Position numbers and translations under genes: made by a program. Positions 7,607 to 15,436 of a stretch of 38,251 nt of DNA are shown here, in pieces. The notes beneath the pieces were generated by a model, which worked only from the letters and a program-made list of their open reading frames with translations, had not been told where the DNA came from and did no database searches. The DNA is taken from contig JANSXG010000010.1 in assembly GCA_024743075.1 (NCBI GenBank), forward strand, positions 1-38,251. The letters are read 5' to 3'. Numbering within the stretch: position 1 is the first letter of the stretch; the number at the start of each line of letters is the position of its first letter. Origin of the DNA: a bacterium. GTDB taxonomy: Bacteria; Planctomycetota; Phycisphaerae; Phycisphaerales; UBA1924.

Positions 7607-9256
7607 TTACGGGCAGGTCTGCCCGAACGCGCCGAGCACGGCGTTCAGGTCGGCGAGATCGACTTGGCCGTCGCCGTTCGTGTCGCCGGAGTCGGTGGTC
7701 TGGCCGAAGTTGCCGAGCACGAGGTTGAGGTCGGCGAGGTCGACGAGGCCGTCCGCGGTTACATCGCCGATGCAGGGGCAGCTGGCGGTGAGCCGCACCC
7801 GTCGGTCTTCCTCAAGCGGGAGTTCGATCTCGCCTCCCGCGGCCGACACAAAGAACCAACTATCCATGCCTTCGATGGTTGGGTTGCCCGTGAACACGTC
7901 GCTGAAACGAACGTCCACGCTCCAGGACCCCGGAAGCGGGCCCGCGGCGAAGCCGTCGGTGTTCGGTGACACCCAGCCGTGGCGAACTTCGAGAAGCGAG
8001 GTGCCCTCGCCTCGGTATCGGTCGCCGGGGTCGTCCGTCGCGGTGACCACCGGCATGATTCCTTCAAACTCCAGCACCATTTCGGCACGTCCGCCCCCGT
8101 TTGGGCCGACCACGTCGTGGACGACCAGCAGGTTGATACCACCTGCGCCCACCGTCAGGAAGAGGTGCGATCGGTCCAGAGTCAGCGTTGGGACCGCTCC
8201 GTGGTAGTACTCCTCGCCGTTACTCCAACCGTAGTAACTCTCAATGCTGGTTGGGAGAACAAACGGCGTGACGCTGGATGAGACCTCGGTGAAATCGCCG
8301 CTGTCGGGTGCGGTCTCTATCGCGATCGACCAGGTCACCGCACGCGACGACGGCGAAACAACTTCATCGGTCGTCACCTCCCGTTCGAGTGCGTCGCGGA
8401 CGACGGCTCGGTAGCGCAGCCCGTTGACGACCGGAGCCTCAAGGCTGAACGCTCGCTCACCCTCCATATCGGCAAACTCTCCGTCCTCGCTCGCCTGTTG
8501 CCATTGCACGCTCGGGGCCAAAAGACCGCCCTCCGGCACGAGCGTGATCGGGAAGGTGTCACCGAAGCACGCGCCCGTTGGCGGCGAGGCCCCGAGCGTG
8601 ACGGACGGTGCGGGCGGCACCGAGTCGGGCCAGAAGTTGTCGAACGCGAGTCCGACATTCCCGACATTGCCCGTGTACCGCAGCACGATGTAATGAATGT
8701 CGGCCTGATCTCGGTCGAACGCGAAGCCCAACGCCGTCGCGTCTCCGGGGCCGTGGTTGTTAGTGCACACATCATCGCCAACCGGTGCGGTGAGCACGCG
8801 CGCCTCGAGCACCTGCATGGAATCGTCGAGCGCCTCGACGGTCCACTCCTCGAAGTTGCCGCCGGAGCGCCGGTCGACATCGAGGACGACGCCGGCGGCT
8901 TCGCTCACAGGGTCGACATAAGTCAGGAGCAGCGTGCCGGGCTCACCGGAGACACTCGCATCGTCGGTGAGCAATGTGTCGCCAGTTGTGGTCAGCGCGA
9001 AAGGAGTGTCCGGGCCGCAGCCGTCGAACGCTGTCCGTGGTGCACCGACCTTGGCGATCAGCGGCGAGCCAACCGGGGCGAGCGTCACCGGGTCGACAAG
9101 GTCAAACCGAACGCCGAACTCCGCAAGGAACTGATCTGAAATCGGAGCCAGGTCATCAGTCGGCAGGCCGCCGGGCAGCGACTCGAAATCAATAACCTGC
9201 GCATGAACGGTTGCACAGGCGCATGCGACGACAGCGCATAAGAGAGTTTCTTTCAT
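7607..9256 (-). CDS. Secreted GC-type dockerin domain-anchored protein
   Basis: 549 residues, unknown function, exported. The N-terminus MKETLLCAVVACACATVHA is a Sec signal peptide. The body has beta-rich sequence without a recognised catalytic motif; residues around VTLGASPPTGACFGDTFPITLVPEGG to VVRDALEREVTTDEV look Ig-like. The C-terminal 60 residues form a paired Ca-binding tail: CPCIGDVTADGLVDLADLNL, then SGDTNGDGQVDLADLNAV and a final GAFGQTCP. This is the Phycisphaerales 'GC-type dockerin' arrangement with flanking Cys residues. A GGAGGAG Shine-Dalgarno precedes the ATG. The tail is nearly identical, also at DNA level, to that of the neighbour at 9380-10204. Confidence 0.85.
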   Translation of the reverse strand: MKETLLCAVVACACATVHAQVIDFESLPGGLPTDDLAPISDQFLAEFGVRFDLVDPVTLAPVGSPLIAKVGAPRTAFDGCGPDTPFALTTTGDTLLTDDASVSGEPGTLLLTYVDPVSEAAGVVLDVDRRSGGNFEEWTVEALDDSMQVLEARVLTAPVGDDVCTNNHGPGDATALGFAFDRDQADIHYIVLRYTGNVGNVGLAFDNFWPDSVPPAPSVTLGASPPTGACFGDTFPITLVPEGGLLAPSVQWQQASEDGEFADMEGERAFSLEAPVVNGLRYRAVVRDALEREVTTDEVVSPSSRAVTWSIAIETAPDSGDFTEVSSSVTPFVLPTSIESYYGWSNGEEYYHGAVPTLTLDRSHLFLTVGAGGINLLVVHDVVGPNGGGRAEMVLEFEGIMPVVTATDDPGDRYRGEGTSLLEVRHGWVSPNTDGFAAGPLPGSWSVDVRFSDVFTGNPTIEGMDSWFFVSAAGGEIELPLEEDRRVRLTASCPCIGDVTADGLVDLADLNLVLGNFGQTTDSGDTNGDGQVDLADLNAVLGAFGQTCP

Positions 9257-9287
9257 GTCTCCTCCTCGACGCGGGCCGGCGAAAACA

Positions 9288-9327
9288 AGAAATAACCCGC
9301 TCTGCCGAATATAGCGAGAGAGCGGGT
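9288..9327 (-). terminator. Intrinsic terminator of the 9380-10204 gene
   Basis: A 9-bp perfect stem, ACCCGCTCT (9295-9303) with AGAGCGGGT (9319-9327), loop of 15 nt. On the minus strand it is followed by TTATTT. It lies about 50 nt beyond the stop of the upstream minus-strand gene. Confidence 0.6.
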
Positions 9328-9379
9328 CAGATCCGGTGTCGATTCGAGAACTTCGCCCAGAACGGCGATCTGCGCGGCC

Positions 9380-10204
9380 TTAGGGACAGGCCTGCCCGAA
9401 AGCGCCCAGGATCGCGTTCAGGTCCGCGAGATCGACGACGCCGTCGCCGTTCGTGTCGCCTGAGTCGGTGGTCTGGCCGAAGCTGCTGAGGACGAGGTTG
9501 AGGTCGGCGAGGTCGACCGTGCCCGAACCATCCACATCGGCGGGGCAGTCCGGTTCGAGCGGCGTGATGGTGATGTTGTCGACTTCGAAGTCGTAGTTGG
9601 TGAACCCGTAAAAGAAACCGGGGACGAACGTGGTGAACTGAACCTCGTCGATGCTCTGGAGCATGTCGGTCCAGGTTCGGTTCTCGGGGAGGATGGGCTC
9701 GAAGGTGTCGGGGTCTTCGTCGCCGGTGCCGCCCCAGCCCGCTGGGAGTTCGGTGTCGTTGACGTTGTCGATGATGAACTCGTAGGTGACCCAACCCTCG
9801 CCCGGTGCCGGCAGTTCACCGGCGAGGAACCAAACCGAGTTATAGGGGTACGGTCCGTCGACGTCGTAGTCTCGCAGCTCGAGCACAATGTCACGCGGGA
9901 CCTCGCTGCCGAAGAAGGTAATCGAGTTCACCTTGAAGTCGACGGTGATGCGGACCGGACCGGTCTGGGTGAAGTCGGTGACGAAGTCCGTGTTCGAGTC
10001 GGTGCGGATGTTGCAGCCGAAGGTGTCGGTCTGGACATGGCGAAGGTGGGCGCCCGGGTTGCCGCCCTCGGGGACGATGGTGGCCTGGCCATTAATGGAC
10101 CATCCTTCGGGCCCATTGTCGAAGGTGATGGCGGCCCCGCCACCGGCGATGGCGCTCGCGCTCAGGGCCAGTCCGGCCACGGTGCTGATCAGTGTCGTTT
10201 TCAT
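9380..10204 (-). CDS. Secreted GC-type dockerin domain-anchored protein, carbohydrate-binding-like body
   Basis: 274 residues. Start at ATG 10204: it has GGAGA about 8 nt upstream and gives an immediate signal peptide (MKTTLISTVAGLALSASAIAGG). The open frame upstream to 11674 is an antisense shadow of the next gene. The body (ITFDNGPEGWSINGQATIVPEGGNPGAHLRH, then VRITVDFKVNSITFFG, ELRDYD, FIIDNVNDT and YDFEVDNITITPLEP) reads like a jelly-roll/CBM-type beta sandwich of the laminin-G/'DUF' class. I recognise no catalytic motif. The tail has two Ca loops (DVDGSGTVDLADLN, DTNGDGVVDLADLN) and ends GAFGQACP. Probably a surface-attached or exported binding protein. Confidence 0.85.
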   Translation of the reverse strand: MKTTLISTVAGLALSASAIAGGGAAITFDNGPEGWSINGQATIVPEGGNPGAHLRHVQTDTFGCNIRTDSNTDFVTDFTQTGPVRITVDFKVNSITFFGSEVPRDIVLELRDYDVDGPYPYNSVWFLAGELPAPGEGWVTYEFIIDNVNDTELPAGWGGTGDEDPDTFEPILPENRTWTDMLQSIDEVQFTTFVPGFFYGFTNYDFEVDNITITPLEPDCPADVDGSGTVDLADLNLVLSSFGQTTDSGDTNGDGVVDLADLNAILGAFGQACP

Positions 10205-10317
10205 ATCTGGTCTCTCCGGTCGTCTTGGGGCCCTTGCACTTTGCGCTCGATTCGCGAGCGGGGTCGGGCCGGTCGTGAATTTGTGTGGTGTCGCACCCGG
10301 GATCCGCGGCAGGCGGG

Positions 10318-10367
10318 TTGCACGGGTGCCGATCCGTGCTACAGTGTTCGGAACACTGTTCTGAACA
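10318..10367 (+). promoter_or_regulatory. Promoter with two overlapping palindromic operators
   Basis: TTGCAC (10318-10323), 16-nt spacer, TACAGT (10340-10345): a good sigma70-type promoter. Two copies of an 11-bp palindrome of form TGTTC-N-GAACA follow at 10345-10355 and 10357-10367, spaced 12 bp, starting at the last base of the -10 box and covering the expected start site. The first is extended to CAGTGTTC-G-GAACACTG (10342-10358). The layout is that of repressor operators for the gene at 10481; the minus-strand gene starting at 10204 could also be affected. Confidence 0.65.
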
Positions 10368-10480
10368 TAGTGTAACCGGCCTTCGAGCCCGTCAAGCGCA
10401 TGCCTCGAGAAATCCGCACAATCCGCAAAACCGACCCCGATTCCGGCGTCAGCCCCCGGCGCGGCAGGGGGATCCATACC

Positions 10481-11764
10481 ATGCCAATCAGCATGGCGAT
10501 CGCAGGACCAAAGCGGAACGGACGACCCGACGGGCTGGAACCGGGAGCGTTGCAGAGCGCCGACAGGGTCGCCCGTCGGCTTCACGAGAGCATCCGGACG
10601 TTTCTCAACGCCTGCCCGGGGGAAGCACAGAACGCCAGTGGGCTGTCGCGCGTGCTCGGAATCGATCGAACCACATGCCAGCGTGCGGTGTTTGCGACGG
10701 GCTCGGCGTACGAGGGGCCCGGGATGATCGAGCGACTGCCGGGTCTCAAAGGTCTCCGCGCGATGGTGGATGCGGCGCGCGGCGTCGGCGCGATCGACTC
10801 GGACGCGGTCGATCGGCTGGGCGCCGCGGTCGATCGGTTCGCCTCGCTGATCGAGAGGGAGGGTGGCTCGGTGGCGGAACTGCTTCGGCGGATCGAGGCG
10901 ACGCCGCTCGCATCGGATTCGGTTGCGACCGGCCGCGGCGCGGATGCGCGTGAAGCGTTGTTTCGTTCGGCCGCGGAAGTGACCGGTCGGTGCTCGGAAA
11001 CTTGGGTCGCGGTGTACGCGTATCACCCGGTCGCGGGCGATACGAAGTCTCTGCACATCGACCGGGTCAATGGGTTGGTCGGGCATGTCGCACGACCGGA
11101 TGCGGTGCCGCTGACTTTCCACAATTTCACGAGCAGCACGCGGGACAAGGAAGACGGTTCGCCAGCGCACGGCCAATTCACGCCGCTGGTCGCTGATGCT
11201 GACCCGGGGTCTCCGGCGACGGTGCTCCGGGATTTTTCGTCTTCGCCGCTTCCGGTGGTTTCGACGCGTCAGCCGAACGAGTTCATGGTGCAGGCGATCG
11301 ATGCGGACCCGGAGACGATCGGGCAGCCGGTCGATTTGATGTTCGGGACGCGCGGGACCATGGTGCACCCGCGCACGCAGAAGCCGCCGCTGGAAGAGGC
11401 GTGGGCGCTGGTGAATTTTCCGACGCGCGCGATGATCTTCGACATCTATCTGCACCGGGATGTGGCCCGCGGTTGCATTCCATCGCTCGATGCGCATCTG
11501 TGGCGGCCGGATTTCGCGCAGCAGGTCGGCGACCGGTGGCAGACGCGGTTCGCCGACGGGCCGCGCCTGCAGCTGCTGGGGAGTGGGCTGAGCAACGCGG
11601 CATCCCCCTACTACGCGCGTCACCCCGATCTGACGCGGTTCCTTTTCGAGCAGATCGGCGCGGACGCTTCGCACTTCGTCGGCTACCGCTGCGAGGTCGA
11701 GTTCCCGATGTGGCGGACGGGCTACTGCGTTGGGCTGGACTTCGGCGAGCCGGACAACGACTGA
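10481..11764 (+). CDS. Conserved unknown protein with HTH-like N-terminal segment
   Basis: 427 residues, function not recognised. ATG 10481 is chosen because AGGGGG lies 9 nt upstream; an ATG at 10400 in frame lacks one. Residues about 25-75 (SADRVARRLHESIRTFLN, then SGLSRVLGIDRTTCQRAVFA) are spaced like a helix-turn-helix. The long remainder (about 120-427) is a mixed alpha/beta domain with no enzyme motif I can name; segments such as WVAVYAYHP, LVGHVARPDAVPLTFHNF, ALVNFPTRAMIFDIYLH and YCVGLDFGEPD recur in the style of a ligand-sensing domain. Together with the double operator upstream, an autoregulated transcription regulator is plausible but unproven. It converges on comM with 11 nt between the stops. 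Confidence 0.7.
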   Translation: MPISMAIAGPKRNGRPDGLEPGALQSADRVARRLHESIRTFLNACPGEAQNASGLSRVLGIDRTTCQRAVFATGSAYEGPGMIERLPGLKGLRAMVDAARGVGAIDSDAVDRLGAAVDRFASLIEREGGSVAELLRRIEATPLASDSVATGRGADAREALFRSAAEVTGRCSETWVAVYAYHPVAGDTKSLHIDRVNGLVGHVARPDAVPLTFHNFTSSTRDKEDGSPAHGQFTPLVADADPGSPATVLRDFSSSPLPVVSTRQPNEFMVQAIDADPETIGQPVDLMFGTRGTMVHPRTQKPPLEEAWALVNFPTRAMIFDIYLHRDVARGCIPSLDAHLWRPDFAQQVGDRWQTRFADGPRLQLLGSGLSNAASPYYARHPDLTRFLFEQIGADASHFVGYRCEVEFPMWRTGYCVGLDFGEPDND

Positions 11765-11775
11765 CTGCGCCGCGT

Positions 11776-13359
11776 TCAGACGCGACGGTCGAGCAGGCGG
11801 TACTGCACGGCTTCGGCGACATGGGCCTCGTGGACATCCGGTGATTCTTCAAGATCGGCGATCGTGCGGCTGACGCGACGGATCTTGTCGTAGGCGCGGG
11901 CGGAAAGGCCGAGTTCACTAATCGCGTGACCCATGAGCGACTTCGCACCTTCGGTAAAGCGTCCGAGGCGATCGAGTTCGCGTCCGGGGAGGTCGGCGTT
12001 GAGAACCGAGCCCTGGCGCTGGTGCTGAGCGTGCCGGGCGGTCTCGACGCGCTGGCGCATCTCTGCTGTGGAGGTGCCGGGAGGCATGCCGGTCGCGGAC
12101 AGCTGCTTCCAGGGGACTGCCGGAGCCTCGACGTGGATATCAACGCGATCGACGAGCGGTTTGGAGAGCCGGCCGAGGTATCGCTCCATCGCGGCGCGGC
12201 TGACGGCGTCGGTCGGCATGTCGCCCTTGGGCGTCGGGTTCATCGCGGCGACGAGCATGAAGTTTGCCGGGAAGCTCGTGGAGGAGTGGGCGCGGGAGAT
12301 CGTGACATCGCCGGATTCCAGCGGCTGGCGGAGCGTGTCGAGCACGGGACGGGGGAACTCCGGGAGCTCATCGAGGAAGAGGATGCCGCGATGAGCGAGG
12401 GAGATCTCGCCGGGCTTGGGGATCGCGCCGCCGCCGATGACCGCGGCGGCGGAGGCGGTGTGGTGTGGGGTACGCACGGGGCGCGTCGTGACGAGGCCGG
12501 CGCAGGAAGCGGTCATGGTTCCGCCCCCGGCGTGCTCGCTTCTGGGCGCGTCGGCGAGGCGACCGACGGCGGAGTAGATGCGGGTGACCTCGAGCGCCTC
12601 TTCGCAAGTCATGGGCGGGAGGATGCCGGGGAGGGCGCGCGCCATCATGGTCTTGCCGGTACCGGCGGGGCCGAGCATGAGGATGTTGTGTGAGCCGGAG
12701 GCGGCGACGGTAAGAGCTCTCTTGACGGATTCCTGCCCGCGCACGTCGGCGAAATCGACGCTGGGAACGGCGCCGCGGATGAGTTCTTCGACGTCGATGG
12801 GCGGGTGCGGCTCGGCGGGGAGCGCACCGTTGATCAGTCCGACGACTTCGGCAAGCGTGGAGACGCCGAAGGCGGCAACACCGTCGACGACCGCGGCTTC
12901 CGAGGCGTTTTCCATGGGCACGACCACGCCGTCGAGGCCGAGGGATTTGGCCAAGGTCGCCATCGCGATCGCGCCGCGAACGGGGCGGACGCGACCGTCG
13001 AGGGCGAGTTCACCGGCGAACAGGAACCGACGCGGGTCCAGACCGGCTTCATCGGGACGGCGCGGTGGCCGGATGATCCCGTCGGCCATGAGCAGACCGA
13101 TGGCGATCGGGAGGTCGTAGACCGGGCCTTCCTTGCGGACATCGGCGGGAGCGAGGTTGATCAGCAGGCGTGCGGCGGGGAACGAGTAGCCAGCGTTGTT
13201 GATGGCAGAGCGGACCCGCTCCATCGATTCCCGGACGGCGGTGTCTGGGAGGCCGACGATGGTCTCTTTGTAGATGCCGTCTTCGGTGATGTCGACTTCC
13301 ACCTCGCAGCGCTCGGCGGAGATACCCTGCAACAGGAACGTCTGGACATGTGCGATCAT
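11776..13359 (-). CDS. comM: YifB/ComM family Mg-chelatase-like AAA+ ATPase
   Basis: 527-residue AAA+ ATPase of the ComM/YifB family, a hexameric branch-migration helicase that in naturally transformable bacteria aids integration of incoming DNA. Visible parts: the N-terminal ribosomal-S5-like/Lon-like domain (EVDITEDGIYKETIVGLPDTAVRESMERVRSAI, FAGELALDGRVRPVRGA), Walker A GPAGTGKT (about residue 230), the Walker B region ILFLDELPEFPR, sensor LVAAMNPTPKGD, and the C-terminal Mg_chelatase_C helices (LGLSARAYDKIRRVSRTIADLE). The family usually has a zinc-binding Cys set in the C-terminal half; here the corresponding stretch (AAMNPTPKGDMPTDAVSRAAMERYLGRLSKPL) lacks Cys. Divergently transcribed from the hemoglobin gene. 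Confidence 0.93.
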   Translation of the reverse strand: MIAHVQTFLLQGISAERCEVEVDITEDGIYKETIVGLPDTAVRESMERVRSAINNAGYSFPAARLLINLAPADVRKEGPVYDLPIAIGLLMADGIIRPPRRPDEAGLDPRRFLFAGELALDGRVRPVRGAIAMATLAKSLGLDGVVVPMENASEAAVVDGVAAFGVSTLAEVVGLINGALPAEPHPPIDVEELIRGAVPSVDFADVRGQESVKRALTVAASGSHNILMLGPAGTGKTMMARALPGILPPMTCEEALEVTRIYSAVGRLADAPRSEHAGGGTMTASCAGLVTTRPVRTPHHTASAAAVIGGGAIPKPGEISLAHRGILFLDELPEFPRPVLDTLRQPLESGDVTISRAHSSTSFPANFMLVAAMNPTPKGDMPTDAVSRAAMERYLGRLSKPLVDRVDIHVEAPAVPWKQLSATGMPPGTSTAEMRQRVETARHAQHQRQGSVLNADLPGRELDRLGRFTEGAKSLMGHAISELGLSARAYDKIRRVSRTIADLEESPDVHEAHVAEAVQYRLLDRRV

Positions 13360-13443
13360 GCCCTGACGCTACCCGAACATCAATACCCGAACAAGAACCT
13401 TTTCTGGATTCTGAACAAAAACCTATCTTTTTGCTGGTTCTGA
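13360..13443. promoter_or_regulatory. Divergent promoter region comM / truncated hemoglobin with repeated TGTTC boxes
   Basis: 84 bp, A/T-richer than its surroundings. On the plus strand TTCTGG (13402-13407) and TATCTT (13424-13429), 16-nt spacer, is a possible promoter for the hemoglobin gene. On the minus strand TTGTTC, 17 nt, TAGCGT could serve comM. TACCCGAACA occurs twice as a direct repeat (13370-13379 and 13384-13393), and TTCTGAA twice (13409-13415 and 13438-13444). The GAACA/TGTTC core is shared with the operators at 10345-10367. Confidence 0.4.
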
Positions 13444-13860
13444 ATGGCTGACCTTCCCCGACCCCATGATCCAAGCCCTGCATATGGGCCCGATAACCTT
13501 CCTTACGACGCGATCGGCGGCGATTCCGGCGTTCGCGGCCTGGTTGAGGCGTTCTACGACCGGATCCGCGACGAATCGACGCTGCTTCGAGACATGCACC
13601 CGCCGGATGACCGCGAGTCGCGAGAGAAGCTCTACGAGTTCCTGAGCGGGTGGCTCGGCGGGCCCCAGCTCTACATTGAGAAACGCGGCCATCCCCGACT
13701 GCGGATGCGCCACATGCCGTTTGCGGTATCCCAGGAGGCGGTGGACGAATGGCTGCGCTGCATGGGGCTGGCCATGGACGACCGTGAGATTTCCGGTGGA
13801 TTGCGCCACTTTCTCGAACAGCGGTTCTCGCACACGGCGAACTTCATGCGCAACCGCTAG
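13444..13860 (+). CDS. Group 2 truncated hemoglobin
   Basis: 138-residue single-domain 2-on-2 globin, likely binding O2/NO or linked to oxidative stress. The family signature is clear: YDAIGGDSGVRGLVEAFYDRI at the N-terminal helix, LYEFLSGWLGGPQLYIEKRG, then GHPRLRMRHMPFAVSQEAVDEWLRCM. This last block contains the conserved His ligand region and the Trp of helix G that distinguishes group II (TrHbO type). A disordered Pro-rich N-terminus of about 20 residues precedes. No Shine-Dalgarno is visible before the ATG, and the candidate -10 box is only 14 nt upstream, so the message may have a very short leader. Confidence 0.92.
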   Translation: MADLPRPHDPSPAYGPDNLPYDAIGGDSGVRGLVEAFYDRIRDESTLLRDMHPPDDRESREKLYEFLSGWLGGPQLYIEKRGHPRLRMRHMPFAVSQEAVDEWLRCMGLAMDDREISGGLRHFLEQRFSHTANFMRNR

Positions 13861-13957
13861 CGGCGGGGAACTTCCGTCGAGATCGGACGACAAACCCGAG
13901 GGAGGGCACCCGGGCCTCGTAGAATGCACGGACGCACACCCTCAGGAGGGTCCTCGC

Positions 13958-15262
13958 ATGCCATGTCGCTCTTCCATGCCGCGGAACCCGCGGATTGCTC
14001 GTGCTCTCGTATTCGTCGGCCTCGGTGTTTCGACCCTCGGCGCGATCGCTCTCGCCCAGCCTTCGACCCAGACCCCCCGACCGGCGCCGGTTCAGGCCGT
14101 GCCCTACGAACCGTTGGTACTCCGGATCGACGCTGATCGCCAGCAATGGACGCTGAACGGCGAGATCCTGCTGCTCGGTCTGACCAGAGACCGCCGCGAC
14201 ATCAACGTGGACCAGCCGGTCTACCGAACGGACCCGTTCAAGATCGAAGCCGCGGTCATCGCGTACCCGCTCCCGACCGATACGGCGTTCACGGTGATGG
14301 ATGAGACACTGACGGAAACGCGTCTGCAGATCGGGAGCACCCAGATACAAGAAGCGCCGCGGACTCTTGACGGCTACCAGTCGGGGCAGCGTTTGCTTGT
14401 CTGGGATGTTAAGAACGTCGAGGCCACGAGCCTTCGGCTTAACGTGCAGACATCGATGCAGGCGTTCAAGACTGTGGTCGATGAGGAGCGTGCGTTCGCG
14501 GTGGACTGGCCGAAGCAGGAGTTGCCAGAAGACCTGAACTCGTCGCTCGGCCCGCAGTTGTATGTCGAGGCGGATGCACCGGAGATCAAGCGGCTCGTCG
14601 AAGTCTGGACGAACGGCAACGCCAAGCGAGTGAAGCCCTACTACCTCGCGAAACACCTCGCCGCACGGGTCATCGAGTGGTACCAGCCCTCGGAGGGGCC
14701 GTACCTCGCCGAGCGCGATTCGGAAAACTTCCGTGCCGGCGGCGGTGCGGCCATGACCGCGGGCTACAACGTGCGCGGCGCGGTCCGAGCGGCTCGGGAG
14801 CAGCGCGGGTCGAATCTGGACATGGCGAACCTGCTGTGCGCGGTGTACCGGGCCGCTGGCATCCCGGCTCGGGTCGTGATCGGGTACGACCACGAGGCGC
14901 AGCGACAGGACGACCGGCCGCCGGTGATCGCGTGGGTGGAGTTTTTCCTGATGGTCGATCAGGAGAACCAGCGTGGTGAGTGGATCCCGGTGGACATCAT
15001 TCGGCAGCGCGAGTTCGCGAGCCGCGCGCCGGATGTGACGCGCTCTTGGAAGTATTTCGGGAACCACGACCTGAGCCACAACTACTCGGTGATCTCCTTC
15101 CACTGGCACCCGCCGACCACGGTCGTGAATTCCGGGCCGCCGGCGTTCTGGGGCTGGCTGCCCAAGCCGTCTGCGCCGAATGTGGACCAGGGTGTGCGGT
15201 TCCACGCGTTCGCGACGCCGATGACGGCGGAGCGTCAGCGTCGGCAGCGCGAGGGGCGGTAG
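13958..15262 (+). CDS. Secreted transglutaminase-fold protein lacking catalytic Cys and His
   Basis: 434 residues with an excellent Shine-Dalgarno (AGGAGG about 8 nt before the ATG). The N-terminus (MPCRSSMPRNPRIARALVFVGLGVSTLGAIALA) is a signal peptide, so the product acts outside the cytoplasm. Residues about 280-350 show the transglutaminase core: LCAVYRAAGIPARVVIGYD, then AWVEFFL and GEWIPVDI. In the family the triad is Cys (in G-x-C), His (HAW) and Asp (VD). Here the Cys position is Asn286 (GSNLDMA), the His position is Ile324 (VIAWVE), and only Asp346 remains, so it should not be a protease or cross-linker. The N-terminal half (about 45-230) is beta-rich, like the N-domain of transglutaminase-like exported proteins. 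Possibly a structural or binding pseudoenzyme. Confidence 0.82.
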   Translation: MPCRSSMPRNPRIARALVFVGLGVSTLGAIALAQPSTQTPRPAPVQAVPYEPLVLRIDADRQQWTLNGEILLLGLTRDRRDINVDQPVYRTDPFKIEAAVIAYPLPTDTAFTVMDETLTETRLQIGSTQIQEAPRTLDGYQSGQRLLVWDVKNVEATSLRLNVQTSMQAFKTVVDEERAFAVDWPKQELPEDLNSSLGPQLYVEADAPEIKRLVEVWTNGNAKRVKPYYLAKHLAARVIEWYQPSEGPYLAERDSENFRAGGGAAMTAGYNVRGAVRAAREQRGSNLDMANLLCAVYRAAGIPARVVIGYDHEAQRQDDRPPVIAWVEFFLMVDQENQRGEWIPVDIIRQREFASRAPDVTRSWKYFGNHDLSHNYSVISFHWHPPTTVVNSGPPAFWGWLPKPSAPNVDQGVRFHAFATPMTAERQRRQREGR

Positions 15263-15329
15263 CCGCGAGTTCGGTCGGACCGGATCGAGCGTTGGCGTGG
15301 CTCGCCGCGACTTCCGAGCGGGCGGACGC

Positions 15330-15335
15330 TACAAT
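15330..15335 (+). promoter_or_regulatory. Candidate -10 box for lepA
   Basis: TACAAT, preceded by GC as at two other promoters in this window (10340 and 18127). A poor -35 (GCGACT, 15307-15312) lies 17 nt upstream. It would give a leader of about 95 nt before lepA. Confidence 0.35.
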
Positions 15336-15436
15336 TGCGGACCGGCCTCGGGTCGGTCCCTTTGCTCGTTTTGGAACAATCGACCCCGGCGATGGGACTT
15401 TCCCCCGCCGCCCACTGACGGTGAAGCACCCCCGCG

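Noticed and set aside
10205-11674. Upstream extension of the 9380 dockerin gene
   Set aside because: Arg/His-rich antisense shadow of the 10481 gene; a signal peptide and Shine-Dalgarno mark ATG 10204.
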